Shown one piece after another: positions 27,201 through 35,185 of a DNA stretch of 37,624 nucleotides (its first letter is position 1; each line of letters begins with the position of its first letter). Under the pieces are notes generated by a model that saw nothing but the letters and a program-made list of their open reading frames with translations, had not been told where the DNA came from and ran no database searches. The stretch is from Planctomycetaceae bacterium (GTDB lineage Bacteria > Planctomycetota > Planctomycetia > Planctomycetales > Planctomycetaceae): the NCBI GenBank assembly GCA_023260695.1, contig JALQUR010000370.1, positions 1 to 37,624 of the forward strand, read 5' to 3'. The position numbers and the translations under genes were made by a program.

Positions 27201-27340
27201 GGAAGCTGTTCGTCCGCTGCTGGCACTGATCCGGTCAGGACGATACTGACCATACAGGTGAGCGGAGCGAGGACTCGCCGGTTGCCGAGCCAGAGAGACA
27301 AGGGATTCAAAGCGTCAGGCATCTGATTGTCCGTGTTCAT
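24254..27340 (-). CDS. Large DUF1587/1592/1588/1585-type dihaem cytochrome with acidic linker
   Basis: About 1028 residues from ATG 27340, which I prefer because the open frame back to ATG 27508 would overlap the PhoD-like gene by 103 bp; ATG 27322 is also possible. The N-terminal hydrophobic stretch (~22-40, ending SVPAAD) is a signal peptide. Haem site 1 is CMECH (58-62), then GEMPP. A DUF1587-like block follows (LARRLSNAEYNHCVRDLTG...FPVDP). A large insert spans ~210-560 and includes an Asp/Glu/Pro/Ser-rich linker at ~372-418 (DNA 26087-26227). Next are FARRAWRHSASE (DUF1595-like), SRLSFFLWASQPD and FAANWLDIRRF (DUF1592), then DUF1588 with CAGCH (900-904) and DUF1585 at the end. It is the middle gene of a PhoD-cytochrome-DUF1552 set. 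Enzymatic role unknown. Confidence 0.92.
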   Translation of the reverse strand: MNTDNQMPDALNPLSLWLGNRRVLAPLTCMVSIVLTGSVPAADEQLPQAVTSLLGQYCMECHSADDPAAQLDLTGFSQQRSIAQEHQHWALILDRLEAGEMPPAESADRPSSEQTEDFVRTIRSLRREVAERQSGQPGSVLARRLSNAEYNHCVRDLTGIDLLPARTFPVDPANSVGFDNTGESLTMSPALLTKYLAAARQVSEHAVLSTSDIRFAPHAMVTDTDRDKYCVRRIVEFYEQQPTELRKYFLCCVECSSTTHTAQREAAAAAAGISPRYLELVWQSLHRMDAAGPLHVLQQMFQAAVAEQSVEAGIVAAEQMQAYVQKIRPELVPQWPNLESGTVHKGSQCFVLWKNQQYAGHRMMFDEAALLPPPAAPEDEPGTPDPGEEAPSSSPDAESGSNADPESDAEPTADAEVAFPELILPPAADGQQRLKESVAEFCRIFPDQFYVSERGRDYLDVPKEKQEKGRLLSAGFHSMMGYFRDDKPLYELVLDDEQRRELDLLWLELDVITFAPLRQYQGFLWFERTDSRFMRDPQFDFARPENLDSAQAQMIDRLAEVYLQKAREEGGGQTALTAIADYFNNISDQIRTVERTRMAAEALHLQSLAEFARRAWRHSASETQVDSLLDFYRDLRSSEGLSHEDAIRDSIVAILMSPAFLYRTDLISLTPEVAAYPPEDLASRLSFFLWASQPDAATVKALQESVDLQGRISSEQIFTQMQAMLSDPRITGLATEFAANWLDIRRFQEHNSVDRERFSQFTPELREAMFQEPLLLFQHLVSSNGSLLDLLDCDYTFVNSELAAHYGLPAELPDGSWGRVDGLQQAGRGGLSGMAVFLTKNSPGLRTSPVKRGYWVVRRLLGERIPAPPPNVPELPQDESIPGDRSLRIILQQHRDHIACAGCHDRFDAIGLAFESFGPIGERRTADLGGRPIDDSVVFPGDVAGSGLAGLNQYLMQNRREEFVDNFCRKLLSYALGRSLMLSDELLVERMKRDLMADNYRVQTLFRCIVSSPQFLNRQGNTSLAENR

Positions 27341-27405
27341 TGCTGGCAGGCATGCCGCTGGAGGGTATCCACGATGTGTCCGTGGCGGAATCGAAGGGTC
27401 TTCCG

Positions 27406-28458
27406 TCAGTTGGACTGAAGCTGAGACAGTCTGACCTGCTGCGAGAGTGGAACGGACCCGTCGCTGGCGATGATCTGCAACCTGATCACGGGATCGTCGG
27501 CATCCCATGATACATCAATCTGGCCGAAATTCTCCTCATGATAGGTTTTCGGGATCGCTCGATGAGTGTTTGCAGTGGGAGTTCCACGAGGGTGTTTCTG
27601 GTTCAGACTGCTCGATGTCAGCTCGTACACCGGATAGTCGGAGAGTTCCGATTCAATGGACAGTTCGGCCCAGTGGCGATCACCGCTCAGCAGTATTACA
27701 CCAGTTGCTGAAGTCTGGCGAAGCAGGTCAAACAGACGTGCTCGTTCAGCGGGCATGTTTGCCCAGGTCTCCTGTCCGGCGGCATCGGCGATCATCTGGA
27801 TTCCGCAGCCGATGAATCGGAGCTGCGCCGGCTGACGGAGCTGTTCCTCCAGCCACTTCCATTGGGTGTCACCCAGCATCGTTTCTCCGGGTGTGGTCTG
27901 GGGGTAGTACGGGCCTCCCGTTCGGCGTGGTCCGGTCTTGAGTGGGGTGCGGTGGTAGCGGGCGTCGAGCAGAATTACCTGAATACGTCGGCCTGCGGGG
28001 CCGAACATTCCAGCAGAATAGACACCCTGCTGCTGCCTTTGCGGGGAAGTCAGGGGAACGCCGAAGAAATCCAGAAACAACTTTTGTGAAGTTTCGCGCA
28101 TTGTATAGTCGCTGCCTCCGTCGTTGACACCAAAATCGTGATCGTCCCAGACCGCAAGCATTGGTGCGGCATCCCGAAGACGCTGGAAATCATGGCTGGA
28201 ACCCAGAGTGTGGTATTTTTGAAGCATGATCTCCGGATCGTTGGTATCGGCGTAAATGTTATCACCCAACAGAATGGTGAGTTGCGGCTGAGTGTCCGCC
28301 ATGCTCGCAAGCAACGGAATCGGACGGTCCTGTTGAATACAGGAGCCAAACACGATTCGAAAGCTGTCGCCTGCGTGAATCCTGGCTGGATTCATGGACA
28401 GAGGTGCAGCGATGAGGCTAATTATCAGAAGCGACGAGAGCTTCCAGCAACAACTCAT
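27406..28458 (-). CDS. PhoD-like metallophosphatase (alkaline phosphatase D family), secreted
   Basis: A 350-residue exported phosphoesterase. ATG 28458 is preferred (AGGGA 9 bp upstream) over the TTG ten codons earlier. Signal peptide 1-30 (LLIISLIAAPLSM…HAGD). Calcineurin-like metallophosphatase motifs are in order: FGSC (37-40), LLGDNIYAD (63-71), WDDHDFGVND (104-113), a SQKLFLDFF helix, LLDARYHR (163-170), MLGDTQWKWLEEQL (194-207) and LSGDRHWAEL (257-266). Their Asp, Asn and His residues build the bimetal site, as in PhoD phosphodiesterase/phosphatases. So it likely hydrolyses phosphomonoesters or diesters outside the cytoplasm. The cytochrome gene starts 65 bp downstream on the same strand with no strong terminator between. 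Co-transcription is plausible but a functional link is not obvious. Confidence 0.94.
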   Translation of the reverse strand: MSCCWKLSSLLIISLIAAPLSMNPARIHAGDSFRIVFGSCIQQDRPIPLLASMADTQPQLTILLGDNIYADTNDPEIMLQKYHTLGSSHDFQRLRDAAPMLAVWDDHDFGVNDGGSDYTMRETSQKLFLDFFGVPLTSPQRQQQGVYSAGMFGPAGRRIQVILLDARYHRTPLKTGPRRTGGPYYPQTTPGETMLGDTQWKWLEEQLRQPAQLRFIGCGIQMIADAAGQETWANMPAERARLFDLLRQTSATGVILLSGDRHWAELSIESELSDYPVYELTSSSLNQKHPRGTPTANTHRAIPKTYHEENFGQIDVSWDADDPVIRLQIIASDGSVPLSQQVRLSQLQSN

Positions 28459-28839
28459 TTCAAAAAGTCCCTGGAGGTTTCTGTGCAAAAGTTTGCGCGG
28501 GATCAGGACAAGGCCTATGATTATGGCGTATTTCAGGTGTTACTGACAGCCTCGGCCGTCTGACGCCAGAGCAGACCTGCCGATAACAGCCCTGAGTGCC
28601 AGACACTGTCCGAGGAAGTTTGCGAACGATGTTTGTGGGTGGTGTGTGCCATCGTCAGCACGTCGCAAGTGCGATGGATGTCGATCCTGTTGCCAGACAT
28701 GAATTGGTATGTTATCCAGAGACAAATCAGGTTCTGACGGTGGAAGAAGTTCATTGTTGCGTGAGGAGTAATTCTGTCGGCACAGAGACTTCGAGTGATC
28801 GGCACCAGCTCTGCCCTGAAAGCAGTGAAGAGAGAATCC
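28459..28839. other. Divergent intergenic region (381 bp)
   Basis: The gap separates the leftward PhoD-like gene from the rightward exosortase-like gene. The only promoter-like pair I find on the plus strand is TTGCCA (28690-28695) and TATCCA (28713-28718) with 17-bp spacing; the -10 is poor. A 5-bp stem (GTCTG 28558-28562 with CAGAC 28572-28576) is too short to call. No coding sequence is supported. Confidence 0.4.
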
Positions 28840-31800
28840 ATGCAGACTGAATCGCAACCGCAGAAGAGTTCAGGAGGTATCCTGGAGCGAATGGCGTTGC
28901 CATTGTTTCTGCTCCTGGCGGCAATGCACTTGCCGCTGGTACTGCAGTTGGTTCAGCGGCGTGCGGAGGCTTTCTGGTCGCTGACCCTGCTGATCCCAAT
29001 TGTGCTTGTCTGGCTGATCCGAATATCCGCAGGAACAAAGGCAGGACTCACAGCACGTTCTCTCGGAATGATCGTGGTTGATCTGCTGCTGCTGTGTATC
29101 GCGGCGGTGGTTCACAGTCCGTGGCTTGCTGCGTTTGCTCTCGTGCTGCTGATGGCAGCGTACTTCGATCAGTACAGCTCTGACGGCGGCAACCGGAGGG
29201 GTGTGCGTGTCGCAGTGCTGCCATTGCTTGCAGTTGGTCTTCCGCCATCTGTTGCACAAAGATTATGGCCGTCGTTCACGGATTGGGTCGCAAACACCTC
29301 CAGCTGGTTCGCCAGCATTTGGGGGCTGATGCATGCGCGTGAAGCAGAGTCGATTTTCACACTCACGGGAAGTGCCTCATTCTCACAGGTCTGTGCAGGG
29401 CCGATTGGGCTTTTAGCCCTGTTGATATCTGGCGTTGTCCTGGGGATCCGAAGAAGGCGCTCAGTGGTGCATCTGCTGCTTTGCATTCCTTTCACGACGG
29501 CCGTCGCGGCAATGCACGCCGTAGCAACCGTGGTATGTCTGCTGCTGTTTGCTGACGGTGGTGGATTCTGGACTGCGGTTCTTCCCTGTTCCCTTCTGGT
29601 GCTGCTGCCCGCACTGCTGGTTGTCGACAGTATGGACTCGTTGGTTGGCCTGTTCACTGCACCCATTGTCGGGTTTGATATGGTGGATGCAGACGGTCCG
29701 CAGGCAAAGGAGGAGAGGGAAGGCAACTGGGTTCGGGACCTCTGGAATCGCTGCGTTTCCGGTGTAGAGCATCCATTCCGTCAGCCGTTACGTTTTCGAC
29801 AAAGTAACGGTGAGCTGATTAGTGTAACCGGTCTGCTCCATCTGACCGTTTCTGACTGGTGGAGCAGCAGGGATCGTTCGGATCTGAAGCTTGGCTCACT
29901 GGGACTTGTCTTTCTCTGCTTTGTTGCCTCCCTGCAGTATCTGAACGGCGCTGGCAGAGATGCACAGATTGAACGTCTTGAATCTCAGCTGAACGCACTG
30001 GAATCGCGCGGCGATACTGCGGGGACGGAACTCGCCTTTCGTGGTCTGCGATATCTGCAGCCGGAAAACGCTGTCAGAACTCTCAGGCAAGTTGAATTTC
30101 TGCTGCAGCAGGACCGCGCTGAAGATGCTACGCAGATTATCCGCGAACTCTGCACACTGGGAGACCACGGCGTTGCCGAGGCGCATCTGTGGCTGGTGCG
30201 CCGATCAATGAGCGGTGAGCTTGTGCCGCCGCTCACACTTCGCGAGCGAAAGGAGCATCTGGAGGCGGCAAACGCGACTCTGGCGAAGAGTCCGGAAATA
30301 CAATTGCTGCTGGCCGATGTGTATTACGAACTGAAGGAGTTTGCGTTCGCACACAAGTACATCATTCGATTTGGCGAGCTTGCCCCTGAAGAACTGCTCA
30401 AGCGATTTGCATTTGAGATGAAGATCAATCGTTTTGATCGTACCTCATCGGAGTTTACGAGTTTTGTGGCAGGTCTGGAAAGACAGCAGCGAGAGAACCC
30501 CGGCGATGTTGATCTGACGATGCGACTGTTCGACGCCTTCATTCTGGCGGCACGCTGGAACGATGGCATTCTTCTGCTGCAGAACAACGATGCAATGCGT
30601 GAGTCGCCGGAGCTAAAGGCACGCTACGGCGGGGCTCTGCTGCTCTCGATCAACGCCATGCTGTACCGAGGCGCGTACGATGGTGCTCGCGTGCAGTCTC
30701 TGCTGCACGATGTGATCAGCACTGCTCCTGAGACCCCTGGATTGTTCGAAACAGTGATGGAGGCGTTTCGCGGAGGCTGTCGTTTCAGGGCCGATGCGCT
30801 GGCGGATCTGGCCAGGGGTGTTCAGGTCTCCGCTGGCAATGACGAGGACGCTGCTGCAGGAATTGTCCGGGAAGCAATTCTGCAGTTGATGACGGCGATA
30901 TCGGGGGGATCTGCGGTACAGATTCCAGAAACTCTCCCGCTGCACCCGCTCGCAGGTGAATATCTTCTGTTGCTCAAAAAGACGGGAGATTCGGTTGCGG
31001 CAAGTGCACTGGCTGAGCAACAGCTGACCGCTCTGAAGCAGGATAATAAGCTGTCCCTGGAGATGCAGATCCGGTATGAGGTATTGCTGTTGACTGTGAC
31101 TGGTCGTTCGGCTGACGCGATGAGAGTGCTCGAAGATCGGGGCCGCGGTGTTCTCACTGCGTACGATCGACGGTCGATTTCGGATTATGTCGAGAAACTG
31201 GCATTCGATTCGACAATGACAGATTCCTCTGCCGACCCTCGCATGAAACGCCGATTGCCGCGTTTTTCCAGCGAAGCTGAGGCAGCTGCAATCATCTCGG
31301 GACTGCGAAGAAGTGCTGGCGATGTGAGAGCGCGCGTGAGCATCGCTGATCGACTTGTGCGAATCGTGATTGCCGGAGGACCGGGGGTGGCTGGGGCGGA
31401 GAAAATGCTGATTGATCTGCAGGTGAATGAGGCAGTTCCCGGAGAGATTGCTGCACACATCGGTGCGGTTGCTCTTGATTTTGATCGATTCGATCTGGCG
31501 GAACCCTGGCTCAACAGAGCTCGATTGCTGTCGCGGCGCCCGGGCTATGTCATTCTCAACAATCTGGCTATTCTTGGTGTGCGAGGGCCCAACGCAGATC
31601 AGTCAAGCCGGGAGGATGCGCTCAAGCTGATCGATGAGGCATTGCAGATGCAGCCTGATCACCCGGAATTGCTGGCAACCAGAGGAGAGATTCTGCTGGC
31701 ACTGGACAGACCGCGATCGGCTATTGTTGCGTTGCAGCGATCTTTTGAACTGGATACGCTCAATCTTGACACGCTTACGCTCCTTGCGGATACGCAGGAC

Positions 31801-31866
31801 CAGGTCGGTCAGGACTCCAGTGAAGTGCGAGAAATCATACGCCGAATCAGCCTTGAGCGACGGTAG
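28840..31866 (+). CDS. Exosortase-like membrane protein fused to TPR region (exosortase U-like)
   Basis: A protein of 1008 residues from ATG 28840 (GAGAGA upstream; an in-frame GTG lies at 28795). Residues ~18-270 hold about eight hydrophobic segments. The pattern matches exosortases: a periplasmic WVANTSSWFASIWGL helix, a FTLTGS strand, then FSQVCAGPIGLLALLISGVVLG with candidate nucleophile Cys185, a basic loop RRRR, and HLLLCIPFTTAVAAMHAV. In known exosortases the last segment carries N-x-x-R; here the Arg position is His226, and no downstream catalytic His is visible. Another TM lies at ~350-368, followed by ~640 residues of TPR-like helices (DRAEDATQIIREL, AEPWLNRARLL, LALDRPRSAIVALQRSFEL). 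Exosortases cut and anchor PEP-CTERM-type proteins. Planctomycetes are said to have a long type (XrtU), which may be this. No sorted substrate is seen in the window. Confidence 0.78.
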   Translation: MQTESQPQKSSGGILERMALPLFLLLAAMHLPLVLQLVQRRAEAFWSLTLLIPIVLVWLIRISAGTKAGLTARSLGMIVVDLLLLCIAAVVHSPWLAAFALVLLMAAYFDQYSSDGGNRRGVRVAVLPLLAVGLPPSVAQRLWPSFTDWVANTSSWFASIWGLMHAREAESIFTLTGSASFSQVCAGPIGLLALLISGVVLGIRRRRSVVHLLLCIPFTTAVAAMHAVATVVCLLLFADGGGFWTAVLPCSLLVLLPALLVVDSMDSLVGLFTAPIVGFDMVDADGPQAKEEREGNWVRDLWNRCVSGVEHPFRQPLRFRQSNGELISVTGLLHLTVSDWWSSRDRSDLKLGSLGLVFLCFVASLQYLNGAGRDAQIERLESQLNALESRGDTAGTELAFRGLRYLQPENAVRTLRQVEFLLQQDRAEDATQIIRELCTLGDHGVAEAHLWLVRRSMSGELVPPLTLRERKEHLEAANATLAKSPEIQLLLADVYYELKEFAFAHKYIIRFGELAPEELLKRFAFEMKINRFDRTSSEFTSFVAGLERQQRENPGDVDLTMRLFDAFILAARWNDGILLLQNNDAMRESPELKARYGGALLLSINAMLYRGAYDGARVQSLLHDVISTAPETPGLFETVMEAFRGGCRFRADALADLARGVQVSAGNDEDAAAGIVREAILQLMTAISGGSAVQIPETLPLHPLAGEYLLLLKKTGDSVAASALAEQQLTALKQDNKLSLEMQIRYEVLLLTVTGRSADAMRVLEDRGRGVLTAYDRRSISDYVEKLAFDSTMTDSSADPRMKRRLPRFSSEAEAAAIISGLRRSAGDVRARVSIADRLVRIVIAGGPGVAGAEKMLIDLQVNEAVPGEIAAHIGAVALDFDRFDLAEPWLNRARLLSRRPGYVILNNLAILGVRGPNADQSSREDALKLIDEALQMQPDHPELLATRGEILLALDRPRSAIVALQRSFELDTLNLDTLTLLADTQDQVGQDSSEVREIIRRISLERR

Positions 31867-31868
31867 TT

Positions 31869-31898
31869 CAGTCTGCTGTTCATCAGTCTGCTGTTCAT
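31869..31898. repeat. Tandem 15-bp direct repeat
   Basis: CAGTCTGCTGTTCAT occurs twice in direct succession, beginning 3 bp after the exosortase-like stop codon, followed by a partial third copy (CAG.CTG..CAT). It is too short for a satellite and is probably a slippage duplication in non-coding DNA. The rest of the gap to 32077 shows no gene, promoter or strong hairpin. Confidence 0.7.
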
Positions 31899-32077
31899 CA
31901 GCCTGAACATCGGCTGTGTGTCCGTTCCAGAACCAGCATCTGCTGCATCTGCGGGGGGATATGGAGTGTGGCGACAAGGGCGTGAGATCTCTGTGGAACT
32001 GCATTGCACGCTGACGCTGGTCGCATGGCGTGATCCAGCCCCCCACCGCCTCGTTTCTGACCTGTTGATGTGATGTT

Positions 32078-35000
32078 ATGTATCCGACAGAGTGTCCTCA
32101 GTCTCCGCATTCGCTTCCGGGATTGATCGTCTCCGTGGGCATCGTCCTGCTTCTGTTCTGTGTTGCTCGGGGGCCGGCAGTGGATGTGGCGGCAGAGGTC
32201 TATGCCAGGGCAGACGCGGACTTCTGCGAACTTATTGACCGACGTCTGCGTCGATCTTCATTGATGCGTCTGGCATTATTCTCTCCTGCCACTGCAAGTC
32301 TGGATGGGGTTCAGCTTGACGAATGGTGTCGGGGACAGAGGTCCTTTCGTTTTCCCGGGGACAGCGATGAGTCTGCAATGTTTGTTCAGGGGCCGACGCC
32401 GAGTGTGGCAGGGGTACGAGTGGACGCATTTCCGCTCGAAGCCGCACATGTGGCGGACCTGAAGAGCTTTACGGCTGAGTGCTGGTTTCGTTGGCACGGT
32501 AAGGGAAGTCGTCCAGGTCCTAACGCAGCTGACATCGCTTCGATTATGTCCTTTGGTGATGCGATCAATCATGGCTGGGGGCTGTCACTGAATCTCGTAA
32601 CGGGGCATGTGACATTCAGTATTGGCAGAGACAAGCCACAGGGAGCGGCATCGATAACAAGCGTTTCCCGCATTCCACCGCATGTGTGGGTCAACGTTGC
32701 CGTTGTCAGGGATGCAGATAGCGTCAGATGCTATGTGAATGGCCTGCTGTCGGCCGTGGGTAAAGGCGTAGGCGTCTCCGGAACAGCACCGCCATGGGCA
32801 AAGTTAAGGCTGGGGTATGTCGGAAACGGTCTGGGGTCGGCTGTCTGTGACTTTGCGGGAGCAGCGCTGTACGACCAGCCATTGACAGACAGGGATGTGT
32901 TCAGGCTGAATCACACCAAAGTATCAGTGCAGATGATGAGTTCGTTGCTGAAGGCGAGATCGCTGCTCGTAGCGGGGCAGCCATCGGAGGCACTCGTCGT
33001 GCTGTGGAATTGCGAAGAAGCGACGTCGCAGTCCTGCGGCCTGACAGAGGTGGAATCATATCTTGAGCTGGAACAGATTGAGGACGCAGCACGCTCGGCA
33101 GCAGCTGTGATCAGTTCAGGAGACGCCGCCGCTCATTCCAGTACTCACAGCCCAACAGTTACCACACTGTCGGCGACAGAATTTACGAAAGCGGCGGTGC
33201 GATTTCTTCTGAGAGCCGTGGAGAACGGAGTCACGTTCAGAAGCAGCAGGGAGCATCGACTGACCGGTCAGGTGAATGCTGTGCGCACGGAGTTATCAGG
33301 TGCTGCTGTGGAATCGCTGCGGGATGCAAATGCTCAGTACGCAGCGGAGCAACTTCAGATTTGCAGTGAACAACTCTCGGAGATATTCACCAGCACAATG
33401 CAGTCGCGTCTGCAGCGTGTTTGCGGTGCCTGCCATCACGCTGACGGCTGGGTCACGGATGCGCGAAGGATTTTTGCTGTGCAGCAGGATGTTGATGCTG
33501 AAACAGCGATACTGCGTGCGGATCTGATTGAAGTGCTTGCGTCACGGACAATGCCGCCTCGTGGCAGCGATCCACTCAGCGATTCAGATCGAACTTCCTT
33601 TCTGCGGCTTCTTCGTGATCTTCCGGAACGCCAGTCGTGTTCGCGTCAGGAGACATCTCAAAACAGACTGCGGCAGCGAAGGAGGCTTACAAGGACTGAA
33701 TTCCGTAACAGTCTTTTTGAGCTGGTCGGTGTCCGGCCCGGAGACGCACTTCTGCCGCCCTCGGATGGGGGAGGCGGCGAAGGATTTGATACTGCTGCGG
33801 GAACATTGACGATGTCTCTTTCCACAGCAGAACAGATGCACAATTGCATTGCATCCGTTGTACGCACGGGTGTTCGAGAAGGCGGGAGTTCTGTACTGCA
33901 GCAGATTCTGAATGAATTCGATGCAGGTGATCCTGACATTTCTGACTCCCTGCTGGATTTCGCCGAGCGGGCATGGTGCAGAAAGCTTACGGCAGACGAC
34001 CGGGAATTAATCGGCAGCCTTACGGCTGAACTGCGCGTGGCGGATGCGAATGCCGCCGAGCAGGCAGAAGGACTTGTCGCATTCATACTGATGTCCGGTG
34101 ATTTTTTGTTTCCCTGGATTCGGTCCGATGGCGAAGGCCTCGACAGATCCGCTCGGGCCTGGATTCTTGCTCGACGACTGGCCTTGTTTCTCTGGTCATC
34201 GCATCCGGACGCGACGCTCCTGCAGCGTGCATCTGATGGCAGCCTGCTAAGTCCGAAAATACTCGAGTCGGAAGTGCAGCGGATGCTCGCGGATCCTCGG
34301 GCTGCATCGCTGGGATATAATTTTGGCGAACAATGGCTCGGGATCCGCGGATTTACCTCGAATGTTGCTCCAGAGAACTTTCATCCGTCGTTTACATTGC
34401 CAGTCCGTGAAGCGTTGATGACTCAGGCCGGAAATTTTATTGCCTCGCTGCTTACAACAGATCGCCCACTCGGAGATCTTCTGCGGTCGCGGGTTCACTG
34501 GATGAATGACGACCTCGTAGATTTTTACGGCTTCGATCAGCCCGGGACCGGATGGCGGCAAGTGTCATTGCCGGACGAATATCCGGGCGGGGTGGTAGGA
34601 CTGGGAGCAGTCCTTGCGTCGACCTCTTATCCTGCTCGCACCAGTCCGGTTCTTCGGGGACGCTGGATTCTTGATCACTTGCTCGGAGTGCGTGTGCAGC
34701 CTCCTCCACCCGACGTTCCTCCACTCACCGAGACGGACGAATCTGCTGGCAGTGCAGACATGAAGACGCTGATGGAACAGCATCGCCGGAGTGTTGCGTG
34801 TCGCGGTTGCCATGCAGTGATGGATCCTGTTGGTCTGACTCTCGAAGGATTCGATGCCGTTGGCAGGCGCCGCCGTGGGAATGATCTTCGGGCGACACTG
34901 CAGCCACGTGGTACATTGCCTGATGGAACAGAACTTGTGGACGCTGCGGGGCTTGAAGGCTGGTTGCAGTCTGAGTCGAGAGCGGTGTATCGGCAGTTTG

Positions 35001-35185
35001 CACGCAAGCTGCTGGGATATGCAACGGGTCGACGCCTGACGCTGGAGGAGATCTGCGAGGTTGATCGGATTCTTGATGCGTGCGACGCGAGTTCCCTGAG
35101 TGGTCGCATGCTGGTACAGAAACTTGTGCTCAGTCGGACTTTCCTCGGCTGGTCACCCGAAACTGATGAGAGTGGATTGGAATGA
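32078..35185 (+). CDS. LamG (concanavalin-like) domain fused to DUF1587/1592/1588/1585-type dihaem cytochrome
   Basis: A 1035-residue protein from ATG 32078; no ribosome-binding site is evident. One N-terminal hydrophobic segment (14-31) acts as signal or anchor. Residues ~117-280 form a LamG/concanavalin-type beta-sandwich (LKSFTAECWFRWHG, HGWGLSLNLVTGHVTFSIG, PHVWVNVAVVRDADSVRCYVNGLLS, LRLGYVGNG, AALYDQPLTDRDV), a fold that often binds carbohydrate. A helical linker leads to haem site 1 CGACH (449-453) and ASRTMPP. Then DUF1587-like (RRRLTRTEFRNSLFELVG), DUF1595-like (FAERAWCRKLTADD), DUF1592-like (ARRLALFLWSSHPD, FGEQWLGIRGF), DUF1588 with CRGCH (908-912) and DUF1585. It overlaps the DUF1552 gene by ATGA. 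I infer a cell-surface redox protein recruited to glycan. Confidence 0.91.
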   Translation: MYPTECPQSPHSLPGLIVSVGIVLLLFCVARGPAVDVAAEVYARADADFCELIDRRLRRSSLMRLALFSPATASLDGVQLDEWCRGQRSFRFPGDSDESAMFVQGPTPSVAGVRVDAFPLEAAHVADLKSFTAECWFRWHGKGSRPGPNAADIASIMSFGDAINHGWGLSLNLVTGHVTFSIGRDKPQGAASITSVSRIPPHVWVNVAVVRDADSVRCYVNGLLSAVGKGVGVSGTAPPWAKLRLGYVGNGLGSAVCDFAGAALYDQPLTDRDVFRLNHTKVSVQMMSSLLKARSLLVAGQPSEALVVLWNCEEATSQSCGLTEVESYLELEQIEDAARSAAAVISSGDAAAHSSTHSPTVTTLSATEFTKAAVRFLLRAVENGVTFRSSREHRLTGQVNAVRTELSGAAVESLRDANAQYAAEQLQICSEQLSEIFTSTMQSRLQRVCGACHHADGWVTDARRIFAVQQDVDAETAILRADLIEVLASRTMPPRGSDPLSDSDRTSFLRLLRDLPERQSCSRQETSQNRLRQRRRLTRTEFRNSLFELVGVRPGDALLPPSDGGGGEGFDTAAGTLTMSLSTAEQMHNCIASVVRTGVREGGSSVLQQILNEFDAGDPDISDSLLDFAERAWCRKLTADDRELIGSLTAELRVADANAAEQAEGLVAFILMSGDFLFPWIRSDGEGLDRSARAWILARRLALFLWSSHPDATLLQRASDGSLLSPKILESEVQRMLADPRAASLGYNFGEQWLGIRGFTSNVAPENFHPSFTLPVREALMTQAGNFIASLLTTDRPLGDLLRSRVHWMNDDLVDFYGFDQPGTGWRQVSLPDEYPGGVVGLGAVLASTSYPARTSPVLRGRWILDHLLGVRVQPPPPDVPPLTETDESAGSADMKTLMEQHRRSVACRGCHAVMDPVGLTLEGFDAVGRRRRGNDLRATLQPRGTLPDGTELVDAAGLEGWLQSESRAVYRQFARKLLGYATGRRLTLEEICEVDRILDACDASSLSGRMLVQKLVLSRTFLGWSPETDESGLE

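Noticed and set aside
27341-27508. Longer start (ATG 27508) for the large cytochrome, overlapping the PhoD-like gene by 103 bp
   Set aside because: The extra 56 residues are Arg/Pro-rich and would hide the signal peptide; a start at 27340 fits export and avoids the overlap.
28690-28718. TTGCCA/TATCCA as a promoter for the exosortase-like gene
   Set aside because: Spacing is right but the -10 matches only its first three bases; kept only as a note in the intergenic entry.
30613-31458. 281-codon minus-strand frame inside the exosortase-like gene
   Set aside because: Antisense to TPR-coding sequence, no motif, no ribosome-binding site.
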